Source of the DNA: Costus lasius
Lineage: Eukaryota; Streptophyta; Magnoliopsida; Zingiberales; Costaceae
Direction of reading: 5' to 3'
Assembly (NCBI GenBank): GCA_027563935.2
Contig: JANVAS020000239.1
Span: 1,860,001-1,924,000, forward strand
Length of the DNA: 64,000 nucleotides
Of the stretch, positions 9,770 through 21,572 are shown piece after piece. The notes under the pieces were generated by a model, which had not been told where the DNA came from, searched no databases, and was given only the letters and a program-made list of their open reading frames with translations. A program made the position numbers and the translations under genes. The first letter of the stretch is position 1; every line of letters starts with the position of its first letter.

Positions 9770-11466
9770 TGAAGAAACCCCTTAAAATGGGGGGCAAAAA
9801 CCCTAAGCATGGCGCTAATGAAAAAGATGCTAGCGGAAGCAAGGGTTTAAGATCATTTGCATGCCATATGTTCAACTATAACCGATTGAATAGATTGAGA
9901 TGGAAATTCATACCAACGCCATATGCTTGGAAGTCGGCTTGGATGAAGAGAACAAACTAGATCTCCTCCACAAGTTCACACACAAGATGAAGATGCTTAC
10001 TCCTTGCGGTCCCTTGTGCTAGCAAGACACCCAAGCTTTTCTTTTGTCGAATTGGAAGGGATGATGAGATGATTCCCTTTCTTGGCCGAGAGCTTCTCTT
10101 GCTTTTCTCCCACCTTCGTCAACCACCCAACGAAAGGATGATCGCGTTCAAGTGAAGAAGCCAACGCTTATGCGTTTTGGCGTTGAAGCATAACCGGCTT
10201 TGATTACTTTCCATAAGTGGAAGAGAATCAAGCCAAGCGTTCAAGCCACTTCATGAACGCATATTGGCATTGAACCAAGCGTTCACATTTGTGAACCGGT
10301 TCAATCCAAATCGTTCAATCGAATTTGGTTCATCAAACCAAACCGAAATAGCTCAAGCCACTTGGTCTAGACCAAATCGAACCCCAAGGCTCATGATCTA
10401 ACCATTCATCTCCTGATGCCCCTGATCTCTCCGATCTAGCATCATCTCTCTCGATCGAAGCTTACCGATCTCAAGTCCTAATCAATCAAACATGATCAGA
10501 CCAGATCTCACTTACAATCAGAGATTAAATCCCTATAATCTGAACTCAAAGAATCCAGTCCATACGATCTGACTCAAGTAAGCCATATCACCAAATTGTG
10601 CGACCCTGAGGGTTTCCTCTAAATGTCGGTAACGATAACTTACGTTATCACGATCAGTGAGGGGTATCTAGCAACACATCACTGTCTCCCGATATAAAGG
10701 AAAGAGTCTTCCAAGACTACTCCCAAACCATAGCACAAGTGTGAATCAAACTCACAAGGCATACATAATTCCTTTGCCACTGGATGTTCTTATTGGACAA
10801 GCATGTCAAGCCTGTAACTCCAATACGATGAGCATGATTAGATCAGATGCACATAGTCATCTGGGTATGGCCATACACTATCTCAATCATCTCATAAGGG
10901 GGCCCTTTAGAACATCACACTCCTTAAACAAGGAGACGGCAATCCTATGTCTATCACTAGTGCCCTAACCTGATTCAAGCTCACCATCCAAGATAGTCTA
11001 TAATCATTATGTTTCAAATGATATTGAACTACCTCAAGACAATGACAATCATCATTTAGAAACACAAGTGATCTCAAGTCAGAGGACATGTGCCACTTGC
11101 TGCTTACAAGGATCATTCACATTGTGACAAGCAATGGAATATCCCAGTAGGGTCTGTCCAGTACATCCAATGTACCCATGAGTCTACATCTTATTCCATG
11201 CTCGAAGCATCCTATAAGATTAGCACTTATATTAGTCTCAATCATATCAAGGCTGTCTCATGTTCACCAAGATATCTCGACTAAGGACATATAGCCTGTC
11301 AGCCTAGCTGAACAGCTTTGAGACATTATTCAGAAGTACACTTATTACAGCAGACAAGGTAACAACCTGAATAACAACCATGCCTTTTATAAACATAAGA
11401 GTTTATTACATGATACTTATACAATCCCAAGGCCTCAAACATTAGCCTTAAGGGCATACTCCAACA
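9770..11466 (-). repeat. Copia A 5' LTR
   Basis: 1697 bp, nearly identical to 2279-3975. It ends CTCCAACA and is followed by GTATT (11467-11471), the target duplication. Confidence 0.96.
10692..10701 (-). promoter_or_regulatory. Probable TATA box of copia A 5' LTR
   Basis: Sense strand TCCTTTATAT followed by CGGGAGACAGTGATG. The same motif is in every LTR of the family whose middle part is inside the window. Transcription would start about 30 bp downstream (lower plus coordinates) and run through the conserved GATAAC/GTTATC block. Prediction by motif only. Confidence 0.5.
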
Positions 11467-11709
11467 GTATTTTTGCAATCGGTTTTGATATACATGTAAC
11501 TTGCATATGTCTAGTGCAAGTATTGCGTGGTGGCAGGTACCTTTATGAATTGTGTTTCTTGGAGATTGTATGTATGGATTTTTGGAAATTTTCAGATCGT
11601 GTTTCTTGAACTCGGTTTTACCTAGCATGTGAATCGATCTTGTATGACACGTCCTGTTTCTTCTGTGATTTGTGTTGCTTGTTTGGGGTTAAGATAACGG
11701 GATGTTACA
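11467..11709 (+). repeat. Gypsy1 5' LTR, second segment
   Basis: Continues the 5' LTR after copia A and ends GATGTTACA like the 3' LTR. Without the 5-bp duplication, the two 5' segments sum to 1917 bp, exactly the matching part of the 3' LTR. Confidence 0.95.
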
Positions 11710-11712
11710 GAA

Positions 11713-11724
11713 TGGTATCAGAGC
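11713..11724 (+). other. Gypsy1 primer binding site (initiator Met-tRNA)
   Basis: TGGTATCAGAGC starts three bases after the 5' LTR end at 11709. Confidence 0.93.
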
Positions 11725-11836
11725 AGTTTGCTAGCTAAAACTTAGTTTGGGGGGAAAACATGTTTGTGTATTGCTAGACACCTGATAGGTTTATGTTTGT
11801 TTTCCTGACTATGGCATGTGTGTGTAGGAATTTAAG

Positions 11837-12395
11837 ATGGTGCGAACCAGAGGAAATGCTAGTGGCGAGGATGAGCAGCCTTCGAATCTCTCGAGAACTA
11901 TTGAGGCTCTGACTGGCATGGTACAGCAACAAGGTGCCATGATAGAGAGGCAAGCTCAGATGCTGCAGCAACAACAGACTCAGCATCAAGAGGCACAACA
12001 GCAGCTTTTGCAGCAGCTGACTCAAGAGAGACCCCAGACTACTACTCGAGCGGTGGGGGATGACTCTCAGGAGGGCGCTCACAGGCGCTATGCCTCACTT
12101 GTGAGTGAATTCCAGAAACTGGGTCCCAGCTCTTTTTATGGGGGCTCAGAATCCAGTACTGCCGAGAACTGGCAGTTGTGCTTGGAAAAGATTTTCCAAG
12201 TCATGCGGTGCTCGGACGAAGACAAGTTATGTCTGGCCACCTATATGATGCGTGGTGACGCAGATGAGTGGTGGAAGGGCGTGTTGAGACTAGCTGCAGA
12301 AAGACATGAAACGATTGACTGGCCCTATTTCTTGTCTCAATTTAATGAGAAGTACTTCCCTGATAGCTTGGTGGAGGACCGAGAGGTGGCATTTA
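11837..12395 (+). pseudogene. Gypsy1 gag, N-terminal part, interrupted by copia B
   Basis: Starts at ATG 11837 about 110 bp after the PBS. The first ~60 residues include a Gln-rich, coiled-coil-like stretch (repeated QQQ around residues 30-60). The capsid-type retrotransposon gag region follows, with a W-rich segment (AENWQLCLEKIF, DEWWKGVL). The real frame stops at 12395, where copia B enters. Bases read beyond that as MKEP... belong to the copia LTR. Leaving out copia B and one target duplication, the frame continues without a shift at 21573, so gag was intact when copia B landed. Confidence 0.93.
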
Positions 12396-14046
12396 TGAAG
12401 GAACCCCTAATTCAAAGGGGGGAAGAAACCCTAAACTTGCGATTCTAACAAGCATGGCGAAAAAGGGTTTCTAAACAAGATCGAATATGATAACTATATG
12501 ATCAACTTGAAGTTATGAGAACTCATACCAAAGCCATGAAGAGGGTGGCGGCTTGGAAGCAAGAGATCAAAATAGGTCTCCTCTTCAAATTCGCACACAA
12601 GATGAGGGGTGGCTACCCTTTAGGATCTTCCTTGTGCTAGCAAGAGATCCCAATGTCCTTGTCGTGTGTTGAGATGCGCTTGGCCGAGAGCTATCGTCTC
12701 CTAGAATCCTCTTTCGTCCAACGAAGATGACAATTCCCAAAAAACCGATTTGCGTTAAGCCTTCTCCCATCAAGTCATGGCGTTACACTTCCATAAATGG
12801 AAGGTTTTCAAGCCATGCGCTCACTTGAAGGAAAAACCGCCCAACAAGCCTTTACACCTTGAACCATACGTTCACCCATGTGAACCGGTTCAAGTCAATT
12901 AGGTTCAACCCAATTCGGTTCATTAAACCAGCCCAAGCCATGGTCTAGATCTCTTTGAACCAAATGGTTCAAGATCTAACCATTCATCTCTTGATGCTCT
13001 TGATCTCTATGATCTAGCATCCAAACTCTCGATCGAAGCTTACCGATCTCAAGCCCCAATCAATCAAACATGATCAGACTAGATCTCACTTACAATCAGA
13101 GTCTGAACTCGTTTAAACTGAGTCTAAACAGTTCAGTCCACACGATCTGACTTAAGTAAGCCATATCATCAAATTGTGCGACCCTGAGGGTTTCCTCTAA
13201 ATGTCGGTAACGATAACTTACGTTATCACGATCAGTGAGGGGTATCTAGCAACACATCACTGTCTCCCGATATAAAGGAAAGAGTCTTCCAAGACTCCAC
13301 CCAAACCATAGCACAAGTGTGAATCAACTCACTTGGCATACATGTGTCCTTTGCCACTGGATGTTCTTATTGGACAAGCGGGTCAAGCTTGTAACTCCAA
13401 TATGATGAGCATGATTAGATCAGATGAACATAGTCATCTGGGTATGGCCATACACTTCCTCAATCATCTCATATCGGGGGGGCCCCTTAGAACATCACAC
13501 TCCTTGAACAAGGAGACGGCAATCCTTTATCTATCACAAGAGCCCTAACCTGACTCAAGCTCACCATCCAAGATAGTCTATAATCATTATGTTTCAAATG
13601 ATATTGAACTACCTCAAAACAATGACAATCATCATTTAGAAACACAAGTGATCTCAAGTCAAAGGACATGTGCCACTTGCTGCTTATAAGGATCATTCAC
13701 ATTGTGACAAGCAATGGAATATCCCAGTAGGGTCTGTCCAGTACATCCAATGTACCCATGAGTCTACATCTTATTCCATGCTCGAAGCATCCTATAAGAT
13801 TAGCACACATATTAGTCTCAATCATATCAAGGTTGTCTCATGTTCACCAAGATATCTCGACTAAGGACATATAGACTGTCAGCCTAGCTGAACAGCTTTG
13901 AGACATTATTCAGAAGTACACTTATTACAGCAGACAAGGTAACAACCTGAATAATAACCATGCCTTTATAAACACAACAGTTTATTACATGATACTATTA
14001 CAATCCCAAAGGCCTCAAACATTAGCCTTAAGGGCATACCCCAATA
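12396..14046 (-). repeat. Copia B 3' LTR
   Basis: 1651 bp; starts TGAAGGAACCCC. Its terminal bases are CCAATA where the sister LTR has CCAACA, a mutated LTR end. TATA-like motif at 13270-13279 (sense TCCTTTATAT). Confidence 0.95.
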
Positions 14047-14055
14047 ATCTCCCAC
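14047..14055 (-). other. Copia B polypurine tract
   Basis: Sense GTGGGAGAT directly next to the 3' LTR, same as in A, D and I. Confidence 0.85.
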
Positions 14056-14066
14056 TTGCACTTAAT

Positions 14067-17000
14067 CTAATGGTTGAGAAATCTCAAACCCATATTATTA
14101 CAGTGCTGCTCATGCTTCTGCTGCGCCAGAGGCTTGGTAAGCGGGTATGCCAGATTGTCATCTGTATGAACCTTGCAAATCTTGATCTCGCCACGATCAA
14201 TGATCTCCCGGATCAAGTGAAACCGTCTCTGTATGTGCTTGGACTTCTGGTGCGACCGTGGTTCCTTTGCCTGTGCGATTGCTCCAGTGTTATCACAGAA
14301 GATAACCAAAGGATCGGCACTCGAAGGAACGACACCAAGTTCTCTCACGAACTTACGAATCCACACTGCCTCCTTGGATGCTTCCGAGGCTGCAACATAC
14401 TCGGCTTCTGTTGTGGAATCAGCAACAGTTGACTGTTTGAAACTCTTCCACACCACTGCTCCACCATTCAAGCTAAAAATATAGCCTGACTGCGATCAGA
14501 AATCATCCTGGTCCGACTGGAATGAAGCATCAGTATATCCCTCTATACTGAGTTCTTCCTGACCACCATATATCAAGAACATATCTTTGGTCCTCTGCAG
14601 ATATTTTAAGATGTTCTTGACTGCAATCCAGTGCGCCAAACCTGGATTACTTTGGAATCGACTGGTCACGCTTAACCCGTAAGCGACGTCTGGGCGAGTA
14701 CACAACATCGCATACATAATGGACCCAATAGCCGAAGCATAAGGCGTATTGTCCATCTCATCTTTCTCAGTCTGTGTTTGTGGACACTGACTCTTCGAAA
14801 GATTCAGACCATGTCTGACTGGAAGATATCCACGTTTAGAATTCTCTAAATGGAATCTCTCCAGGACCTTATCGATGTAAGTACTCTGGCACAGCCCGAG
14901 AAGCCTCTTAGATCTATCTCGGTAGATCTTCACACCTAACACATAGGCTGCTTCTCCTAGATCTTTCATCTGGAAACATTTTCCTAACCATGCTTTAACA
15001 GCATGCAGTTCAGGAATATCATTTCCAATGATCAAGATGTCATCGACGTAGAGGATTAGGAATGTAATCACGCTCCCACTAAACCTCTTATACACACACG
15101 GGTCATCTTCGTTCTTGATGAAACCAAACTCAGAGATTGATTCATCAAAACGAATATTCCAGCTCCTAGATGCTTGTTTCAGTCCATAAATGGACTTCTT
15201 TAACTTGCATATTTTATGACGATCTGATGGATTAGTGAAACCTTCAGGTTGTGTCATATACACATCCTCATCCAGATTTCCATTAAGGAAAGCTGTTTTC
15301 ACATCCATCTGCCAGATCTCATAATCGTAATATGCTGCTATCGCGAAAAGAATCCGAATAGACTTAAACATAGCTACAGGTGAGAAAGTTTCATCATAAT
15401 CTATCCCGTAGATTTGTTTGAAACCTTTCGCAACTAGCCTGCCTTTATAGGTAACCACGTTACCATCCATGTCAATCTTCTTCTTGAAGATCCATTTACA
15501 GCCTATAGGGATTACTCCCGAAGGCGGATCAACCAAATCCCAGACTTGGTTATCTGACATGGAGTCCATCTCGGCTCGCATAGCTTCAAGCCATCTAGCT
15601 GACTCCGGTCCACTGACCGCATCCGCATAAGTAAGGGGTTCATCATTATCAATGATGTAGACTCCGTCATAGCGCTCAGGCTGTCGACGGATCCTTCCCG
15701 ATCTTCGCGGTTCCCGTGTTATTTGAGCCTCAGGTTGTTCAATAACCTGATCTACCGGCTCAGGCTCATCGAACTGTGCTTGAGCACTTTGTCCTTCCTC
15801 TGGATTCTCATCCAGTTTAATTTCTCTCCCACTGGCCTCTTGCAGAAGAAATTCCTTCTCAAGAAATATGGCCGTCCGAGCAACAAAAACCTTGTTCTCT
15901 TTGGGATCGTAGAAATAATAACCCTTAGTTTCCTTAGGGTAACCGACAAAGATGCATTTATCAGATCTGCTCTCCAGTTTTCCAGAGGCGAGCTTTTTGA
16001 CATAAGCCTCGCAACCCCAGATCCTGATAAATGTCAAGCTAGGCTGTTTCCCATACCATAACTCATATGGCGTCTTTGAAACTGCCTTGGATGGCACTCG
16101 GTTTAGTACCTTTGCAGCTGTGTCCAGTGCAAAACCCCAAAAGGAGTACGGTAGAGTAGCCTGACTCATCATAGAACGAACCATATCAAGTAACGTTCTA
16201 TTTCTCCTCTCGGACACACCATTCCACTGCGGTGTTCCTGGTGGAGTGAGCTGTGAGATAATCCCACACTCCTTCAGATAGTCAGTAAACGCATGACTTA
16301 GGTATTCTCCACCTCGATCAGAACGAAGTGCCTTGATATTTCGGCCTAACTGATTTTGTACTTCATTTTTGAACTCTTTGAACTTGTCAAAAGATTCACT
16401 CTTATGTCTCATCAGATAGACATAACCATACCTACTGAAATCATCAGTAAAGGTAATGAAGTACTGATAGCCACCTCTGGCATGTTTACTAAACGGCCCA
16501 CACACATCACTGTGTATAAGGTCAAGTAAACCTGAAGCCCTCTGACCTTTATTAGGAAAAGGTGACTTCGTCATTTTACCCATTAAACAAGCTTTGCATG
16601 TATCAATCTCCTCATAGGAGAATGATCCCAGCAGTCCATGATCATGCAACCGCTTAATGCGCTTCTCGTTTATATGGCCTAAACGACTATGCCAAAGCAA
16701 GGTGCTGTCATCAGCATACTTGGCTTTCTTATTATCAATGTTTTGTATAGAATATTCCATGTCCAACATGAATAACCCATTGTTAATTGAACCAGTTGCA
16801 TACACAATATTATCATAAGTCAAAATACACTTTGAAATCTTGTATTCAAAGGCAAATCCTTTCCTGACAAGAGCAGGAATAGAGATAATATTCTTGGTAA
16901 TACTGGGTACAAAATAACAATTGTTTAATTCTAATACAATGCCAGATGGTAAAGTAATGAAATAGTCTCCTACAGCAACAGCAGCAACCCGTGCCCCGTT

Positions 17001-17951
17001 TCCGACTCGTAGGTCTACCTCATGCTGTCCCACCTGCCTTCTTCTCTTGAGTTCCTGTACATTTGAACAAATGTGAACTCCACATGCAGTGTCCAACACC
17101 CATGAAATAGAAGAAGATGAAACCATGACTTCCGTCACGAATATGCCTGAGCCAGAAGCAACGCTTCCCCTCTTATCTCCTTGGAGCGCTTTACAGTCCT
17201 TTTTCCAGTGACCAAGCTGGCCACAGTGGAAACACCTGTTGTCCTTCGACCGCTTCACCTTCTGTTTCAGCGCCTTGCTGTAATTCTTGACAGGGGCCTT
17301 GCCCTTCTTCCCCTTCTTCTTGTTCCTAGAAGGAACCAACAAGACAGAGGTTGAAGGCTTACCCTTCAGAGTTTCCTCAGTAGTCAAGAGCATATTCAAC
17401 AGCTCTGCCGGCGTACAATCGATTTTGTTCATATTAAAGTTAATGATGAACGCATCGAAAGAAGGTGGAAGAGACTGCAGAATAATATCTACAGCAAGCT
17501 CCTGGTTGATGGTATGCCCCAGTTTCTCCAGAGCCTCCTTGTGCCCAATCATCTTGAGCACGTGAGCTCCCACTGGGCTCCCTTCAGCCAGTTTGCTCTG
17601 AAAGAAGAGCTTCGTCAGATTATAGCGCTCAGTCCTCGCCTGTGCAGCATACAGCATCTTGAGGTTCGCTATAATCTCTATAGCGGACATATCCTCATGC
17701 TGACGCTGCAGCGGTGGCGTCATAGACGCTAGCATCAGGCAAGCGACATCAATGCTATCATTGACGTGCTTTTCATAGGCATCCCGAACCGCCCTTGCGG
17801 CGTTCGGAGCGGGCTGCGGCGGTATCGCCGTCTCGAGGACATACAGTTTCCTCTCTGCCTTAAGAACGATCTTAAGGTGTCCGAACCAGTCAGAGAAGTT
17901 CGGCCCAGCAAACTTCTCCCTTTCCAGTAGGGATCGCACATTGAAGCTCAT
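14067..17951 (-). pseudogene. Copia B gag-pol polyprotein with one in-frame stop near the C-terminus
   Basis: The best preserved polyprotein in the window. 1151 codons are open from ATG 17951 through gag, CCHC knuckle, protease (LDTAC), integrase (HHCC plus D, D, E), reverse transcriptase (YVDD near residues 968-971) and the start of RNase H (YTDASF). TGA at 14493-14495, within a TGATCGC context where copia A and D read CGATCGC, then ends the frame. The remaining ~140 codons (14067-14492) are open and hold the later RNase H motifs (CDNTGA, KHIQRRFH). Loss of the RNase H C-terminal half probably inactivates replication, although gag, protease and integrase could still be made. The change fits C-to-T at a CpG. 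Confidence 0.95.
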
Positions 17952-18189
17952 GGTGTTCGTTGCTGCAGGAATCTACAACAAGCAAGAACAGCAAGGTCAG
18001 TATCAATGTTCAGAATCAATCCAGGACTTAAGAAAGATTCTTTTCTCACTATTTTGTCTGACTGAAAAATCCAGTAAACAGTTCGAAAGAGTAACACTCT
18101 TTTAGTGAGATGGGATCCAGATTTCATACTTGGTCTCCGCGTCCCGCTCAGGCGAGATAAGATGCACAGAGATGACAAGCACTAATTTC

Positions 18190-18489
18190 TGGTAGGCTGT
18201 CCCAGCCAATCGCCAACCCGTGCGATTCCCCTTCATCTGGGCAATCCAGCAGACTGTGCCAACTGAGTTGGTACAACACAGTCTCTGATCCCACAGATGG
18301 CTGCCTCCATGTGCTACCATATGCGCCACATATGCAGCCTACATGGTCAAGCTGACCTGACCTACTCCCTGGACCACCACGTGCTATGCTGAGCAACGAG
18401 AGGGGATAAATCCCAACTCTGTAACACGCAGGTGAAATCCAGCACCGTCTGAAGATAGATGGACGTGCCCACTGAGTGGGTTCAACACG
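18190..18489 (-). promoter_or_regulatory. Structured leader RNA block, copia B
   Basis: Hairpin a GGCTG-TCC-CAGCC (18195-18207). Bulged hairpin b with outer stem AGACTGTG/CACAGTCT (18251-18258, 18277-18284). Bulged hairpin d CGTG-CCCAC-TGA-GTGGG-TTCAA-CACG (18464-18489). Position and order as in copia A; the loop of hairpin d is TGA here and AGA in A. Confidence 0.55.
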
Positions 18490-19655
18490 GCTCCAACGAT
18501 AGTCAGAACGGCGAGGTTTCGCGTCAGAAGGCTTACGAGCTTGATATATTAGCGTTGGATTTTAACGGTCTTTTATCTTCTTCACTATCATGCAAGTCCT
18601 ATGGTGATAGCAGAAGATAAACTTAAACATGCAATTCTAATTATTTAAACAATAAATAGAAAGCATGATCTTATGTGGTAAAAGCCCATGAACCCTAGTA
18701 AGACCTTAATTTTCCTTAAGTCTTCACTTGAGCTCTTTTGCATCTCATCTGGTCCAATCCAGGGCCCTAGCGCCAAGAGCACCTCAGGTGCGCCACCAGC
18801 TGAATGCTCCTTTGGGATGTGTGCATTTGTGCTCTTGTCTAATCAAATACAATTTGATCTATCTAGACAAGCTTTGACTCGCAGGTCAAATATACAATAA
18901 ATTAATGAAAAAGTGATTCGCAGACCACAATAAATTTAACTTATAAATTACCAGGCACGCAGGCCCCAGCACAGCACACAATAGGGCAACCCACATAAGA
19001 CTAAATAAACAAGCATATGGTTCAATCAACATGTGATCCAATCAGGAAATAAATTTTGAAACACCCCATGGCATCAATTTTAATTTCCTTATGAGCCCTA
19101 TAACCTTACAATGGTCCATTGATGGGGATCCACTCATCCATCTAGTTAGATCCTTTGCCCTTGCATGCACCGAGTCCTAACTGACCCGTGTTGACCTAAT
19201 GGTCAACCATGCATGCGCCAAGGGCTGAACCACCCTCATGAGTTTTGGCAAGCGGGTGTGACCCCGGGCCTAACTCATGTGTGTTCAATAGTGTCTCAAC
19301 CAGACCTCGCTACACGCCCTAGATGCAGTCAACCCATAGCCACCATGTGCTTGCGCATAGGTGCTATCAGGTCAACCCATCTAGGCTGTCAGATGGTCTG
19401 ATCAGACTAGTTGGATCTAACCTAGAAGATGCTTTCAACCCTATCAACCCATCTAAGGATTTAATATAGTGGCACCTTAGATCTAATCATGCGCGCAAGA
19501 TATAAGTTTTGGAAAACTTCTAGAACATGCGCAAACAAACAAACAAACAACATGCTTGCAAGTTGATAACCCTTAGATCTAAGGGGGTCCCCTTCAAGGG
19601 GGAGCGCAAACTTTAGGGGGGTCCCCTTCAAGGGGGAGCGCATACTTCATCTAAC

Positions 19656-19817
19656 CATGATACAAGCGCAAATTGATGTAAGCATGATACAAGCGCAACT
19701 TCATGTAAGCATGATACAAGCGCAACTTCATGTAAGCATGATACAAGCGCAACTTCATGTAAGCATGATACAAGCGCAACTTCATGTAAGCATGATACAA
19801 GCGCAACTACATGTAAA
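19656..19817 (-). repeat. 27-bp tandem repeat near copia B PBS
   Basis: Six units beginning CATGATACAAGCGCAA at 19656, 19683, 19710, 19737, 19764 and 19791. The 27-bp period keeps a reading frame open on the minus strand as a 9-residue repeat; this is a by-product and not evidence of a protein. Confidence 0.92.
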
Positions 19818-19902
19818 CAAAGCATACATCAAGTAAAAGTAAGCGCAACATGTATGGATCACAAGGACTTGAAGCAATCATATAGATCATATCAAGGACC
19901 TA

Positions 19903-19914
19903 GCTCTGATACCA
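19903..19914 (-). other. Copia B primer binding site (initiator Met-tRNA)
   Basis: Sense TGGTATCAGAGC, two bases from the 5' LTR. Confidence 0.95.
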
Positions 19915-19916
19915 AT

Positions 19917-21567
19917 TGAAGGAACCCCTAATTCAAAGGGGGGAAGAAACCCTAAACTTGCGATTCTAACAAGCATGGCGAAAAAGGGTTTCTAAACAAG
20001 ATCGAATATGATAACTATATGATCAACTTGAAGTTATGAGAACTCATACCAAAGCCATGAAGAGGGTGGCGGCTTGGAAGCAAGAGATCAAAATAGGTCT
20101 CCTCTTCAAATTCGCACACAAGATGAGGGGTGGCTACCCTTTAGGATCTTCCTTGTGCTAGCAAGAGATCCCAATGTCCTTGTCGTGTGTTGAGATGCGC
20201 TTGGCCGAGAGCTATCGTCTCCTAGAATCCTCTTTCGTCCAACGAAGATGACAATTCCCAAAAAACCGATTTGCGTTAAGCCTTCTCCCATCAAGTCATG
20301 GCGTTACACTTCCATAAATGGAAGGTTTTCAAGCCATGCGCTCACTTGAAGGAAAAACCGCCCAACAAGCCTTTACACCTTGAACCATACGTTCACCCAT
20401 GTGAACCGGTTCAAGTCAATTAGGTTCAACCCAATTCGGTTCATTAAACCAGCCCAAGCCATGGTCTAGATCTCTTTGAACCAAATGGTTCAAGATCTAA
20501 CCATTCATCTCTTGATGCTCTTGATCTCTATGATCTAGCATCCAAACTCTCGATCGAAGCTTACCGATCTCAAGCCCCAATCAATCAAACATGATCAGAC
20601 TAGATCTCACTTACAATCAGAGTCTGAACTCGTTTAAACTGAGTCTAAACAGTTCAGTCCACACGATCTGACTTAAGTAAGCCATATCATCAAATTGTGC
20701 GACCCTGAGGGTTTCCTCTAAATGTCGGTAACGATAACTTACGTTATCACGATCAGTGAGGGGTATCTAGCAACACATCACTGTCTCCCGATATAAAGGA
20801 AAGAGTCTTCCAAGACTCCACCCAAACCATAGCACAAGTGTGAATCAACTCACTTGGCATACATGTGTCCTTTGCCACTGGATGTTCTTATTGGACAAGC
20901 GGGTCAAGCTTGTAACTCCAATATGATGAGCATGATTAGATCAGATGAACATAGTCATCTGGGTATGGCCATACACTTCCTCAATCATCTCATATCGGGG
21001 GGGCCCCTTAGAACATCACACTCCTTGAACAAGGAGACGGCAATCCTTTATCTATCACAAGAGCCCTAACCTGACTCAAGCTCACCATCCAAGATAGTCT
21101 ATAATCATTATGTTTCAAATGATATTGAACTACCTCAAAACAATGACAATCATCATTTAGAAACACAAGTGATCTCAAGTCAAAGGACATGTGCCACTTG
21201 CTGCTTATAAGGATCATTCACATTGTGACAAGCAATGGAATATCCCAGTAGGGTCTGTCCAGTACATCCAATGTACCCATGAGTCTACATCTTATTCCAT
21301 GCTCGAAGCATCCTATAAGATTAGCACACATATTAGTCTCAATCATATCAAGGTTGTCTCATGTTCACCAAGATATCTCGACTAAGGACATATAGACTGT
21401 CAGCCTAGCTGAACAGCTTTGAGACATTATTCAGAAGTACACTTATTACAGCAGACAAGGTAACAACCTGAATAATAACCATGCCTTTATAAACACAACA
21501 GTTTATTACATGATACTATTACAATCCCAAAGGCCTCAAACATTAGCCTTAAGGGCATACCCCAACA
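19917..21567 (-). repeat. Copia B 5' LTR
   Basis: 1651 bp, identical by eye to 12396-14046 except at the CCAACA end. Followed by target duplication ATTTA (21568-21572). Confidence 0.95.
20791..20800 (-). promoter_or_regulatory. Probable TATA box of copia B 5' LTR
   Basis: Sense TCCTTTATAT, same context as in copia A. Motif-based only. Confidence 0.5.
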
Positions 21568-21572
21568 ATTTA

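Larger units (their letters stand above)
2279..11466 (-). mobile_element. Copia A: full-length, very young Ty1/copia retrotransposon
   Basis: Complete minus-strand element of 9188 bp. It has two 1697-bp LTRs starting TG and ending CA, a purine tract next to the left LTR, a Met-tRNA PBS next to the right LTR, and target duplication GTATT on both sides (2274-2278, 11467-11471). The empty site survives in the gypsy1 3' LTR near 27523-27528. Only two LTR differences were noticed (in the ACTATACCC/ACTATAACC and CTGAAATC/CTGAACTC contexts), so insertion was recent. The coding frame is complete apart from one nonsense codon at 5610-5612. Confidence 0.96.
17952..19902 (-). other. Copia B 5' leader (untranslated)
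   Basis: About 1.95 kb from gag ATG to PBS. It carries the same small sense-strand frames as copia A: 75 codons at 18102-18329 and 76 codons at 17948-18178 ending in the ATGA overlap with gag. It also holds the hairpin block 18190-18489 and a 27-bp tandem array. Two copies of a GGGGGTCCCCTTCAAGGGGGA unit lie at about 19583-19645; this unit resembles the outer edge of the copia D LTR. Confidence 0.8.
12396..21567 (-). mobile_element. Copia B: full-length, very young Ty1/copia retrotransposon
   Basis: 9172-bp minus-strand element inside gypsy1 gag. Two 1651-bp LTRs; target duplication ATTTA at 12391-12395 and 21568-21572. The only LTR difference noticed is CCAATA (14041-14046) against CCAACA at the other end. 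The gag-pol frame has the same 1295-codon length as copia A and one nonsense codon at a different place. Its LTRs differ from those of A mainly in the half nearest the PBS, so A and B are separate subfamilies and not copies of one insertion. Confidence 0.96.

Noticed and set aside
19656..19817. Possible CRISPR array
   Set aside because: Units are direct head-to-tail repeats without unique spacers, in a plant retrotransposon leader.
19628..19825. A repetitive 65-codon frame with a 9-residue period
   Set aside because: It is created by the 27-bp DNA tandem repeat, whose period is a multiple of three. Not a protein signal.
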